A stretch of DNA of 64,000 nt, taken from Algoriphagus sp. CAU 1675 (GTDB taxonomy: Bacteria; Bacteroidota; Bacteroidia; Cytophagales; Cyclobacteriaceae). Below the pieces are notes generated by a model. That model saw only the letters and a program-made list of their open reading frames with translations. It was not told the origin of the DNA and did no database searches. The DNA lies in assembly GCF_029222925.1 (NCBI RefSeq), contig NZ_JARHUI010000005.1:1-64000 (forward strand), read 5' to 3'. A program made the position numbers and the translations under genes. Below, one piece after another: positions 35,775 to 43,912 of this stretch. Within the stretch, counting starts at the first letter, position 1; each line of letters opens with the position of its first letter.

Positions 35775-36386
35775 TCAGCTGAGTATGTGTTGGTTAACCC
35801 AGTCAATTTCTTCTTTTCTTATAGTGTGACTCGAATCCTCAAAGAGGAGGGTTTTAACATTTGCCCCCATGGATTGAAGCAGTTTAGCCGACTCCATGAT
35901 TCTATTCATAGGAACATGAAAATCCCTTTTACTGCTACCGATAAATATTTGAGTCCCTTCAAAATCTCCAGAGTACTTTTCAGGCTGGAGATCCTGACCA
36001 ATCAATCCTCCCGTAAAAGCAATCACCCCGCCTAGCTTTTGTGCATGCAATGCAGCAAACTCCAAACTCAAACAAGCTCCTTGGGAAAACCCGATCAGGA
36101 AGATATTTTGAGGAGCAATTCCTGTCTTTACGATTTCAGAGAAGGCATTGTTTATTTGTTCCAAAGAACTTTTCAAAGCGACTTCATTACTCTTGTCCGG
36201 AGCCATGAAACTGTAGGGATACCAGGTATTTGCCTCAGCCTGAGGTGCAATTAGCGCAAACTCATCCAAATTCAAATATTCCTTCAATCCAAGGATACTC
36301 GAAGAACTGGCTCCACGTCCGTGGATCAGGATAGCAGCTTTATTTGCCTGCTGAAGACTTTTTCCTTCCTTGCGTAGCTCAGGCAT
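35775..36386 (-). CDS. Alpha/beta hydrolase, carboxylesterase/MhqD-like
   Basis: 203 aa, the size of the phospholipase/carboxylesterase family PF02230. The triad is visible: Ser101 in LIGFSQGACL, Asp155 in SSKRDFHVP, His187 in EDSSHTI; oxyanion loop AAILIHGRGAS near residue 17. In Bacillus the equivalent MhqD hydrolase is encoded with a ring-cleaving dioxygenase and controlled by the MarR-type MhqR. Here it overlaps the dioxygenase gene by 8 nt (36379-36386), which supports a shared role in degrading quinone-type electrophiles. Confidence 0.88.
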   Translation of the reverse strand: MPELRKEGKSLQQANKAAILIHGRGASSSSILGLKEYLNLDEFALIAPQAEANTWYPYSFMAPDKSNEVALKSSLEQINNAFSEIVKTGIAPQNIFLIGFSQGACLSLEFAALHAQKLGGVIAFTGGLIGQDLQPEKYSGDFEGTQIFIGSSKRDFHVPMNRIMESAKLLQSMGANVKTLLFEDSSHTIRKEEIDWVNQHILS

Positions 36387-37329
36387 ATTTAGAAGGGTTT
36401 AAGGCAACTGGAGTCAAACTCTTTTCAATCCTTTCCCGTGCAGGCTCAGCCCATTCCGGAAGCTTGATCAATTCACCCAAATGCGCCTCATCCTCATCAA
36501 TGGCAAATCCAGGTTCGTCAGTGGCAATTTCAAATAGGACTCCTCCTGGCTCTCTGAAATAGATGGATTTGAAGTAATTTCTATCCTTCACCTCAGTAAC
36601 CATATATCCATGCTTCATAAGCAAATGCTGAACCTCCAACTGGCTCTCTGTATTGGCCGTCCGGAAGGCAATATGGTGCACAGTTCCGGCACTTTGCATC
36701 CCGCGCTGTCCTGTTTTATCCAGTACAATATCCACGATATCACCGGGTTTCCCTTCTGTACCATATCTGAACCTACCTTGTTCCTCTCCAATAAAATGGT
36801 AATCCATGTGTTGAGTTAGAAGCTTCTCGGTGAGTTCTTTAGCCCGGAGATTCAGGGTTGCCCCATAAAATCCCCGAATGGAATGTTCAAAAGGAATATG
36901 GCCATAGATCCAGCCCTTTCTATCATCCCGGTCATTGGCAACCAACTCGATCCCCATTCCATCATGGTCTTCAAATCGGATGAGTTGCTCTCCAAATCGG
37001 GTCAATACATCCGAAACAGGAATACCGAATTTCTTCAAGCGACCTATCCAATAATCCAAGGAAGTAGCAGGAATAGAAAAAGCGGTATAGGTCAATTCAC
37101 CCGAACCTTTGACTCCCTTTCTTGCCCCTGTAAAAGGAAAGGTTGTAAATACAGTCCCCGGGCTTCCAAACTCATCCCCAAAATAGAAATGATAGACATC
37201 CGGAGCATCAAAATTGATAGTCTTCTTGACCAACCTCAAACCCAAAACTCCAGTATAGAAATCAATATTGGCTTGGGGATTCCCGGCTATGGCCGTGATA
37301 TGATGAATTCCTGTGATTAATGGTTTCAT
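36379..37329 (-). CDS. Ring-cleaving dioxygenase, VOC (glyoxalase) superfamily, MhqA/MhqO-like
   Basis: 316 aa with two vicinal-oxygen-chelate modules. Metal-ligand regions are GIHHITAIAGN near the N-terminus, GTVHHIAFRT about 215 and GVLFEIATDEPGF about 280. Family members open hydroquinone or catechol rings, and the Bacillus homologues protect against methylhydroquinone. The start lies 28 bp after a terminator that follows the YceI gene, so transcription probably reaches it by read-through. Preferred SD-like sequence GAAAGG sits before the ATG. Confidence 0.88.
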   Translation of the reverse strand: MKPLITGIHHITAIAGNPQANIDFYTGVLGLRLVKKTINFDAPDVYHFYFGDEFGSPGTVFTTFPFTGARKGVKGSGELTYTAFSIPATSLDYWIGRLKKFGIPVSDVLTRFGEQLIRFEDHDGMGIELVANDRDDRKGWIYGHIPFEHSIRGFYGATLNLRAKELTEKLLTQHMDYHFIGEEQGRFRYGTEGKPGDIVDIVLDKTGQRGMQSAGTVHHIAFRTANTESQLEVQHLLMKHGYMVTEVKDRNYFKSIYFREPGGVLFEIATDEPGFAIDEDEAHLGELIKLPEWAEPARERIEKSLTPVALNPSKYA

Positions 37330-37352
37330 GGTTTTCCTTTCTTCTTTGTAAT

Positions 37353-37378
37353 AAAAAAAGCTGCCTTTCGGCAGCTTT
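37353..37378 (-). terminator. Terminator/attenuator between YceI and dioxygenase genes
   Basis: AAAGCTGCC (37357-37365), 4-nt loop, GGCAGCTTT (37370-37378). On the minus strand it is followed by a run of seven T (including the end of the stem). It lies 9 bp after the YceI stop and 24 bp before the dioxygenase ATG, with no room for another promoter, so it should set a ratio between upstream and downstream genes. Confidence 0.85.
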
Positions 37379-37386
37379 CAACTTAT

Positions 37387-37941
37387 TTATGCAGTTGCTT
37401 CTGCCTCTTCTTCTACAGCCTGCTTAACCAACTGAACGTTGAGCAAGAGTCTTACCTGGTCACTGACTACCACGCTACCCGCTTCAGTCACTGCAGACCA
37501 AGCCAAGCCGTAATCTTTTCTGTTCACCTTACCGGAAATTTCAAAACCAGCCTTGGTCTGTCCGAAAGGATCCCCTACAACTCCCCCAAACTCCAGGTCC
37601 AATTCCACAGTCTTGGTAGTAGCTCTCATGGTAAGTTCACCAATCAATTTATATTCTCCTCCAATATTTGAAATTTTTCCTTCAAAGGTCAATTTAGGAT
37701 GATTGGCTGCATCAAAGAAATCCGCAGATTTCAAGTGATTGTCACGGTCTGATTGATTGGTATCAATGCTGTCGATATCTGCCGTAAAACCCACGGTTGC
37801 TCCATCAAAATCCTCTGAAGAGCTTTCTGCATAGCCTTCGAATTTTTTGAAATAACCGGTCACTGTAGAAATCACCAAGTGCTTTACTTTGAAAGATACC
37901 TCAGAGTGAGTAGGGTCGATAATCCATTTTGCAGTTTTCAT
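37387..37941 (-). CDS. YceI family protein without signal peptide
   Basis: 184 aa; the lipocalin-like YceI fold is recognised from WIIDPTHSEVSFKVKHLVISTVTGYF at the N-terminus, then GYAESSSEDFDGATVGFTADIDSIDT and FTKAGFEISGKVNRKDYG-like strands. Homologues bind polyisoprenoid or other amphipathic molecules such as quinones. It has no signal peptide, so it is cytoplasmic, unlike E. coli YceI. A copy of the MarR palindrome (37989-37998) lies 48 bp upstream. Acidic Ala-rich tail. Confidence 0.9.
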   Translation of the reverse strand: MKTAKWIIDPTHSEVSFKVKHLVISTVTGYFKKFEGYAESSSEDFDGATVGFTADIDSIDTNQSDRDNHLKSADFFDAANHPKLTFEGKISNIGGEYKLIGELTMRATTKTVELDLEFGGVVGDPFGQTKAGFEISGKVNRKDYGLAWSAVTEAGSVVVSDQVRLLLNVQLVKQAVEEEAEATA

Positions 37942-37988
37942 AATTGTTTGTTTTGTTATGTGTTTATTTAAATTGTTTTGACATTAAT

Positions 37989-37998
37989 TGTATATACA
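37989..37998. promoter_or_regulatory. MarR-type operator upstream of the YceI gene
   Basis: Perfect palindrome TGTATATACA, identical to the core of the site before the marR-like gene at 38488-38499. It lies in the gap between the MarR stop and the YceI start. On the minus strand it falls 3' of a TTTG (38014-38011) in the spacer of a weak promoter (TTTG, 19 bp, AATTAATG). Confidence 0.72.
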
Positions 37999-38016
37999 TT
38001 TATTAGAGCAAATTTT

Positions 38017-38469
38017 TTAACCCCTCAGTTTATCGAGAAGATTGTTCATTTGAATCACCTCCTCCTCTGATAAATGGAGGATAGTTTTGTTTGATTCCTC
38101 CACTTGTGCTTCCAGCATTTTCAGGAGATCCAGTCCTTTCTCCGTAATCAGAATATCAACTTGTCTACGGTCATTGGGACACTCTTCCCTATTGACCAAT
38201 CCCTTCGTCTTCAGCTTCTCAACCAGACGGCTGGCATTGGACATTTTATTGAGCATTCTGTCCTGAATTGAAGAGACTGTAGTCGGCACCCCACTTTGTC
38301 CTCTCAGGATTCTCAAGACATTGTACTGTTCGGGAGAAATATCATGAGGCTTCAGGAGATTATTCTGAGCCGTCACCAAATAGCTGTGCGTGTAAAGTAA
38401 ATTCACGATCAACTTATTGTAAGGGCTTTTGAACTCCTTTTGCCGGATCGCATCTTCTATTCTTCCCAT
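38017..38469 (-). CDS. MarR family transcriptional regulator (MhqR-like)
   Basis: 150 aa winged-helix protein of MarR type: dimer helices at both ends, a recognition region TVSSIQDRMLNKMSNASRLVEKL (about 64-86) and the wing motif CPNDRRQVDILIT (about 97-109) with the conserved DxR. It has one Cys (97), in the wing. It is first in the cluster with YceI, dioxygenase and hydrolase, and its own promoter overlaps a copy of the palindrome TGTATATACA. The likely role is repression of the cluster, released by quinones or related electrophiles; this is inferred from the MhqR parallel. Confidence 0.9.
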   Translation of the reverse strand: MGRIEDAIRQKEFKSPYNKLIVNLLYTHSYLVTAQNNLLKPHDISPEQYNVLRILRGQSGVPTTVSSIQDRMLNKMSNASRLVEKLKTKGLVNREECPNDRRQVDILITEKGLDLLKMLEAQVEESNKTILHLSEEEVIQMNNLLDKLRG

Positions 38470-38487
38470 TTTGTGTAAATGTATTTA

Positions 38488-38499
38488 ATGTATATACAT
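38488..38499. promoter_or_regulatory. MarR-type operator at the regulator's own start site
   Basis: Perfect palindrome ATGTATATACAT, sharing its 10-bp core with 37989-37998. It begins 2 bp downstream of the -7 element at 38501-38508 and so covers the predicted transcription start: the expected position for autorepression. Confidence 0.8.
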
Positions 38500-38500
38500 G

Positions 38501-38531
38501 TAAAGTTAAGAAAAGGTTTCACACGACCAAA
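38501..38531 (-). promoter_or_regulatory. Promoter of the marR-like gene
   Basis: Minus strand: TTTG (38531-38528), 19 bp, TAACTTTA (38508-38501). Perfect -33 and spacing, one mismatch in the -7. The predicted start falls in the palindrome 38488-38499. Confidence 0.78.
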
Positions 38532-38633
38532 AAAAAATTAACACTTCTATTAAAATCCTGATTTAATTGCATTTAAAGCCCTTTTTAATTTAAAAAGACT
38601 TTCAACCTTCTCTTGTCTGAATCTATAAACTAC

Positions 38634-38668
38634 AAAAAAAGAGAGAAAGGAAATCCATCCTTTCTCTC
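38634..38668 (-). terminator. Terminator after the amidohydrolase gene
   Basis: GAGAGAAAGG (38641-38650), 8-nt loop, CCTTTCTCTC (38659-38668). On the minus strand it is followed by seven T (38640-38634). 23 bp past the stop at 38692. Confidence 0.9.
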
Positions 38669-38691
38669 TCATTTTAAATCAGTTTTAGAAG

Positions 38692-40290
38692 TTATTCCCA
38701 ATCCAAGCCAGGCTGATGGTTTTGGGCATTTTCTTCAGCCTTTGCCTTTTCCACCATGGCCCTCACATCTTCAAGAAGCTGCTTGGCATCATAAACGATC
38801 CCATCCTTCACAGTATATTTCACCCCACCGACACGGATCGGTTGATTGTTTTCATCGATCCGGATTGAACCTGTTCCATAAAGGACCTTCAAGTTCTGGA
38901 GAGGGTTTTCCTCCACGATGACAAAATCAGCAAGTTTCCCAACTTCAACGGTTCCGATTTGTTTGTCCATCCCAAGGGACTGTGCTCCATACATAGTTGC
39001 AGACCGAATCACTTCCAGAGGATGGAACCCTGCCTCACGAAGCAATTCCAGTTCCCGGATATAGGCAAATCCGTAGAGCTGATAAATAAAACCGGAATCA
39101 GAGCCTGCGGTCACCCGTCCTCCTCTGTTCTTGTATTCATTTACAAAGGTCATCCACAAACGGTAATTTTCCTTCCATTGGGTCTCCTCTTCTGTAGTCC
39201 AGTCAAACCAATAAGAACCATGGGACTGACGACTAGGCGCATAAAATCTCCACAAAGAAGGAAGTGTATACGTAGCATGCCACTCTGCAGTCCGTGCTCT
39301 CATCAAGTCCCTATTTGCCTCGTAAATATTAAAGGTAGGATCTAAGGTGAAATCCAACTCCAAAAGTTCATTCATCACCTTGTTCCAGTGTTCAGAATAA
39401 GGGGCAGCAGCCTGTTTCCAAAGTTTTCCAGCTTCCCCAAATCGGTGCTGCTCATTTTGATAATTGTAATCCAAACGGAAATCCTGAATGGTGCGGTTTT
39501 CGAACAAGGCCTCAGGCAATCCATACCAGTGTTCCATAGAGGTCAAACCTGCTCTTGCCGAATTGAGTACATTCCATCGGGCAACATCCAATTGTTGATG
39601 GTGCATGGCAGACCGCAGTCCTATTCTTTTGTTTTCGGAAATTGCGGCTTCCATCACATCAGGCTTCGCTCCGAAGAACTTGATCCCGTCCGCTCCTTTT
39701 GCCTTGTTTTCATTGACCCATGCCTTGGCTTGCTCTGCATTGGTGATTGGGGATTTAGCCCCTTGTCCAAAGGCTGTATATGCCAAAATTCGAGGAGCAG
39801 TGATTTCATTAGCAGCAGATCGTTTTTTCTCAGAAAGCACCCAGTCCAGTCCATTCCCTGCGGAAGGATCCCTAATGGTAGTTACACCATGGGCCATCCA
39901 AAGTTTATAGACATATTCTGCTGGAGTACCCTGCCCGGTTCCTCCTATATGTGCGTGAGCATCCACAAAACCCGGCAACAAGTAATGCCCCTCCGCATCC
40001 AATACTTTGGTCTTTTCATCAGCTTTGGGCCGACGGTTTTCATTGATGGGCAATCCAGGATAACCAACGACCTGAATCTGGGCGATCTTGTTTTTCTCTA
40101 CAACAATATCAACAGGACCAATGGGAGGTGCCCCTGTTCCGTCAACTAATACAACTCCCCGAATAATCAAACGGTCATAAGGACCATCTCCCTCTCCCCT
40201 ATCCGGCGCAGGGCTTATTTGAGAAAAGGATATGGAAGAGTAGAACAAACAGCAGAGCGCAAGTAGAAGCGTTTTTTTCAACATATACAT
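38692..40290 (-). CDS. Secreted amidohydrolase (imidazolonepropionase-like / prolidase family)
   Basis: 532 aa with signal peptide (MYMLKKTLLLALCCLFYSSISFSQ). Amidohydrolase-superfamily TIM barrel: metal motif VDAHAHIGG (His112, His114), candidate bridging Lys in DGIKFFGAK, His in SAMHHQQ and SMEHWYG, and the catalytic Asp in TAGSDSGF. A C-terminal ADFVIVEENPL segment closes the small beta-domain. Exported members act on peptides or N-acyl compounds; the substrate is unknown. Monocistronic with its own terminator. Confidence 0.88.
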   Translation of the reverse strand: MYMLKKTLLLALCCLFYSSISFSQISPAPDRGEGDGPYDRLIIRGVVLVDGTGAPPIGPVDIVVEKNKIAQIQVVGYPGLPINENRRPKADEKTKVLDAEGHYLLPGFVDAHAHIGGTGQGTPAEYVYKLWMAHGVTTIRDPSAGNGLDWVLSEKKRSAANEITAPRILAYTAFGQGAKSPITNAEQAKAWVNENKAKGADGIKFFGAKPDVMEAAISENKRIGLRSAMHHQQLDVARWNVLNSARAGLTSMEHWYGLPEALFENRTIQDFRLDYNYQNEQHRFGEAGKLWKQAAAPYSEHWNKVMNELLELDFTLDPTFNIYEANRDLMRARTAEWHATYTLPSLWRFYAPSRQSHGSYWFDWTTEEETQWKENYRLWMTFVNEYKNRGGRVTAGSDSGFIYQLYGFAYIRELELLREAGFHPLEVIRSATMYGAQSLGMDKQIGTVEVGKLADFVIVEENPLQNLKVLYGTGSIRIDENNQPIRVGGVKYTVKDGIVYDAKQLLEDVRAMVEKAKAEENAQNHQPGLDWE

Positions 40291-40364
40291 GATGGTTTAT
40301 TGGTCAATAAGTTAGAAGAAAAAGGCAAATCAAAAAACCTGAATAGGATGAGCAGAAAAAGAAA

Positions 40365-40390
40365 AAGCCCCGGAAAAATCTCCGAGGCTT
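40365..40390 (-). terminator. Terminator after fabI
   Basis: AAGCCCCGGA (40365-40374) and TCCGAGGCTT (40381-40390) pair with one internal mismatch around a 6-nt loop. On the minus strand TTTTCTTTTTC follows. It lies 20 bp past the fabI stop. Confidence 0.82.
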
Positions 40391-40410
40391 ATAAAAGGTT
40401 CTTTTTAGTC

Positions 40411-41226
40411 TTATAAATCCTGGAATTTTTCCATGATATCTTCAGAGATCCCTGTAAAGGAATAACCACCGTCATGAAAAAGATTTTGCATGGTCACCAT
40501 TCTGGTCAGGTCGGAGAACATCGTCACGATATAATCCGCACAAGCTTCCGCAGATGCATTTCCAAGAGGAGAAAGTGCCTCAGCAAAATTGAAGAATGAG
40601 TCAAATCCTCCAATACCGGTACCTGCTGTGGTTTTGGTTGGAGACTGGGAAATAGTATTTACCCGAACTTTCTTCAGTTTACCAAACCGGTAGCCATATC
40701 CTCTGGCAATGCTCTCAAGCAAGGCTTTAGCATCCGCCATATCGGTATAGAATGGATAAACCCTTTGAGCTGCGATATAAGAAAGTCCAAGGATAGATCC
40801 CCACTCATTCATCACATCCTGCTTTTCTGCAACATGCATCATCTTGTGGAATGAGATGGCGGACACATCATAGGACTTCATAGCCCAGTCGTAGTTCAGA
40901 TCACCATAGGATCTTCCTTTTCGGATGTTGGGAGACATACCAATGGAATGAAGCAGGAAATCGAAATTGCCTCCGAGGAATTCTTTGGCCTCTGCATATA
41001 GCTTCTCAATATCCTCAACTACTGTGGCGTCAGCAGGGATTACGATGGTATTGCACTCCTGGGCCAGTTCGTTGATTGCGCCCATACGCATAGCAATCGG
41101 TGCATTGGTTAATACAAAGCGAGCACCTTGCTCTTTTGCTTTGATGGCTGTTTTCCAAGCAATGGAATTTTCGTCGAGAGCACCTGTAATGATACCCACT
41201 TTTCCTTTCAGCAAATTTTCTGGCAT
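40411..41226 (-). CDS. fabI: Enoyl-[acyl-carrier-protein] reductase FabI
   Basis: 271 aa short-chain-dehydrogenase fold with the FabI features: GIITGALDENSIAWKTA N-terminal cofactor motif, LLHSIGMSP, and the catalytic set Tyr150, Tyr160 and Lys167 (Y-TDMADA-K), matching Tyr146, Tyr156 and Lys163 of E. coli. It reduces trans-2-enoyl-ACP in the last step of each fatty-acid elongation cycle. 63 bp downstream of recN on the same strand; it ends at a terminator and may be the last gene of the bamD-recN transcript. Confidence 0.95.
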   Translation of the reverse strand: MPENLLKGKVGIITGALDENSIAWKTAIKAKEQGARFVLTNAPIAMRMGAINELAQECNTIVIPADATVVEDIEKLYAEAKEFLGGNFDFLLHSIGMSPNIRKGRSYGDLNYDWAMKSYDVSAISFHKMMHVAEKQDVMNEWGSILGLSYIAAQRVYPFYTDMADAKALLESIARGYGYRFGKLKKVRVNTISQSPTKTTAGTGIGGFDSFFNFAEALSPLGNASAEACADYIVTMFSDLTRMVTMQNLFHDGGYSFTGISEDIMEKFQDL

Positions 41227-41289
41227 ATAGCTAGGGGGTTGATGTCAAAATAATGGGGTAAAAATAGGTATTTTTTGGGATTACCCGGC

Positions 41290-42942
41290 CTAATTGAGCA
41301 ACAGCTCTTTTGCACTTTCCACAGCAGAGGCAGATGGATTGGATCCAGCAATCATTTTGGCTAGTTCCTGAACCCTTTCTTCCTCACTCAACAATTTTAT
41401 TTTACTGATTGTCTTTTCGGAAGTATTGTCCTTAAACACAAAATAATGGAAGTCTCCTTTGGCTGCTACCTGAGGCAAATGAGTGATACAAATCACCTGA
41501 TGTCTTCCCGAAATCTCTTTCATCATTCTCACCATCTGCAAAGCAACTTCCCCGGAAATCCCAGTATCGATTTCATCAAAAATCAAGGTAGGTAGAGCCA
41601 TTTTGTCGGCCATCAGGTATTTAATTGCGAACAACAATCTGGAAAACTCTCCTCCTGAAGCCACTTTTTTCAGGGCCTGCGGAACACTTCCTTTATTGGC
41701 GGAAAACAGCAACTCAATAAGGTCCATCCCTCTATTTCCTGGATTGGAGAATTGGTGCTCAATCTTTATCCTGGCATTTTCCATACCAAGACCTGCCAGT
41801 AATCCTTGAAGCTCTTTTTCAAAAGTACCAAAACAGGCCTTACGCTTCTCACTCAGCAGTTTCCCGCTTTTGGTCATCGCTGTTTCCGCCAGCTTCATCT
41901 CGTTCTCAGCTTTTTCAAGACTTTCATCTAAATTCTGAAACTGAAAAACCTTGTCTGCCAACTGACGCTCTAATTCCATCAGCTCTTCGACGGATTGCAC
42001 ACCATGTTTTTTCTGAAGCTGGTAGATTTTGCTCAACCTGTCTCTGATTTCATCCAACTTTTCGAAATCCACCTCCACTTTGGATTCTTCATCTCCCAAA
42101 GTGTCTACGATGTCCTTCAGCTCCACGAAGACTTCCTGAAAACGAGTTCGAAGATTTCCAAACTTGTGCGCAAGACGCTCGAGGGCCTGCATGCTTTGCT
42201 GAATTTGTCCCAGTCCATTGATCACACCGAACTGTTCATCCTGAAATAAGGACAACATTTCATTGATCTTCAACTTGATTTCTTCAGCATTCTCCAGAAC
42301 CTCTTGAGAGGACTCAAGTTCATCTTGCTCTCCTGCCACAAGAGATAGACTACTTAATTCATCCAGTTGAAACTGGTTGAAATCAGCTTCCTTTTGCAGC
42401 TCGGAGGCTTTCAATTTCAGTTCCTCAAATACTCTTTTTGCAGTTCTGAAGGCATGATAGTCATGCTGATATTGTACCAACTCCCCCGAAGTCCTGGCAA
42501 AGGCATCAATCAAACCCAGCTGGTAATTTCCATCTCCCAACTGTAGGGTATCATGCTGGGAGTGCACGTCCATCAATTTGGCACCTAATATTTTTAGGTT
42601 ATCCAGCAAAACGGGGGTATCATTTACAAAGGAGCGGGATTTTCCACTGGGACTTATTTCCCTTCGGATGATGCAGATTGGATCAAAATCCAATTCCTGC
42701 TCCTCAAAAAATGCTTCCAATCCATAACAACCAATTTCAAATATGCCCTCAATAATACACTTCTTATCCTGATGAAGCAGGACTTTAGTGTCAGCACGAT
42801 TTCCCAAGAGAAGACCTACCGCACCGAGCATAATGGACTTCCCCGCACCCGTCTCCCCCGTAATCATACTCAGGGCTGGACTTGGCTGCATGTGCAGTTG
42901 ATCAATCAATGCATAATTGGAGATGCTTAGTGACTTGAGCAT
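41290..42942 (-). CDS. recN: DNA repair protein RecN
   Basis: 550 aa SMC-like ATPase: Walker A TGETGAGKSIMLGAV (about 28-42), a coiled-coil middle (about 150-370), the signature KVASGGEFSRLL and Walker B PTLIFDEIDTGISG near the C-terminus. It acts early in double-strand-break repair, holding ends and aiding RecA. Its place after DUF4835, coaBC, rpoZ and bamD is conserved across Bacteroidota. Confidence 0.95.
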   Translation of the reverse strand: MLKSLSISNYALIDQLHMQPSPALSMITGETGAGKSIMLGAVGLLLGNRADTKVLLHQDKKCIIEGIFEIGCYGLEAFFEEQELDFDPICIIRREISPSGKSRSFVNDTPVLLDNLKILGAKLMDVHSQHDTLQLGDGNYQLGLIDAFARTSGELVQYQHDYHAFRTAKRVFEELKLKASELQKEADFNQFQLDELSSLSLVAGEQDELESSQEVLENAEEIKLKINEMLSLFQDEQFGVINGLGQIQQSMQALERLAHKFGNLRTRFQEVFVELKDIVDTLGDEESKVEVDFEKLDEIRDRLSKIYQLQKKHGVQSVEELMELERQLADKVFQFQNLDESLEKAENEMKLAETAMTKSGKLLSEKRKACFGTFEKELQGLLAGLGMENARIKIEHQFSNPGNRGMDLIELLFSANKGSVPQALKKVASGGEFSRLLFAIKYLMADKMALPTLIFDEIDTGISGEVALQMVRMMKEISGRHQVICITHLPQVAAKGDFHYFVFKDNTSEKTISKIKLLSEEERVQELAKMIAGSNPSASAVESAKELLLN

Positions 42943-42981
42943 AGTGGAAGTTGATCTATGACAAAGCTAAAAAAATCAGGC

Positions 42982-43884
42982 TTAGCTTTTCAACAGCTCA
43001 TTGTACTTTCTGGCATTATTCGGATCGACTTTCAATAAAAGTTCCACAGCCTCTGTCCGGATTTCGATAGGAGCGTTTTTCAACACCTGAGCGATTTCGT
43101 CTCCTTTTGCATCCATAAATGAGATAGTCAGAATTCCATTGGGCTGGGTGTCATTTGCTTTTGATACAATCCTGATGGCCTCCAGGATGTTCTGATAAGC
43201 CTGATCCGGCTGGACCTGAAGTATGTCCAAACCCTGCCGGTGGTACAGGTAATAGGCTTCCCTGATGGCCGAGAACACTGAGGAGGTATAAATGTCATTG
43301 ATCAACCAGTAGCGGTTTCTTCGGTCTGAGGTGCTCTGTACCCAGCCATTTCTTCCGGACTGTTGGGCATTGTTGACGATGTCATTGGCAACTGCAAAAA
43401 AGCTATCTCCACCCTGATCCTCAAAGGTATCATAATCAAGGCCCAGGGCTATATTGGCGTAAAAAGCCAGAAGTGAACTGATATTGTTCAGAAACGTGAA
43501 ACGGTTGAACTCCAGAGGTTGGGATTCTATGTATTCAAAATTCCAATTTCGATCTGCAAAATTAAAAACCAGAGACTCATAATCTGTCCCATACACCGGA
43601 CGGACAGTCTGAACCTGAACAGTCGCAGAATAAATCCCAACTTGGGGGACGTCATTGATAGTGATCAGCAAATTCCCTTTTATTCTTTCCTCAGGTTTGA
43701 ATTCATCCTGAGTCCAGGAGCGTCCATTTAAAAACTGTTCGAAACTGGTCTTCATTTGGTTGAAAACCTCCGTGTTTTGGATCCTGGCCCTGTCACTGTT
43801 AATAATTACTGTGAAATTGAGCTCCTGTGAAAAAACCACTCCTGTCAGAAAAACCAGAAATAGGGTTGTTAGTCCTTTCTTCAT
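42982..43884 (-). CDS. DUF4835 family secreted protein
   Basis: 300 aa from the ATG at 43884, chosen because it begins a signal peptide (MKKGLTTLFLVFLTGVVFSQ) and lies 28 bp after the coaBC stop; a longer reading from 43944 would overlap coaBC. The family is restricted to Bacteroidota and almost always follows coaBC. Recognisable features are ELNFTVIINSDR, QVQTVRPVYGTDY and EAYYLYHRQGLDIL. Function is not established; an envelope role is likely from the signal peptide and bamD linkage. Confidence 0.9.
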   Translation of the reverse strand: MKKGLTTLFLVFLTGVVFSQELNFTVIINSDRARIQNTEVFNQMKTSFEQFLNGRSWTQDEFKPEERIKGNLLITINDVPQVGIYSATVQVQTVRPVYGTDYESLVFNFADRNWNFEYIESQPLEFNRFTFLNNISSLLAFYANIALGLDYDTFEDQGGDSFFAVANDIVNNAQQSGRNGWVQSTSDRRNRYWLINDIYTSSVFSAIREAYYLYHRQGLDILQVQPDQAYQNILEAIRIVSKANDTQPNGILTISFMDAKGDEIAQVLKNAPIEIRTEAVELLLKVDPNNARKYNELLKS

Positions 43885-43912
43885 AGACTTAAAAATAAGG
43901 ATTAATTCAAGC

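Noticed and set aside
39388-40149. 253-codon open frame on the plus strand
   Set aside because: It lies wholly antisense to the secreted amidohydrolase, whose metal motifs are intact. The translation has no domain and no start context.
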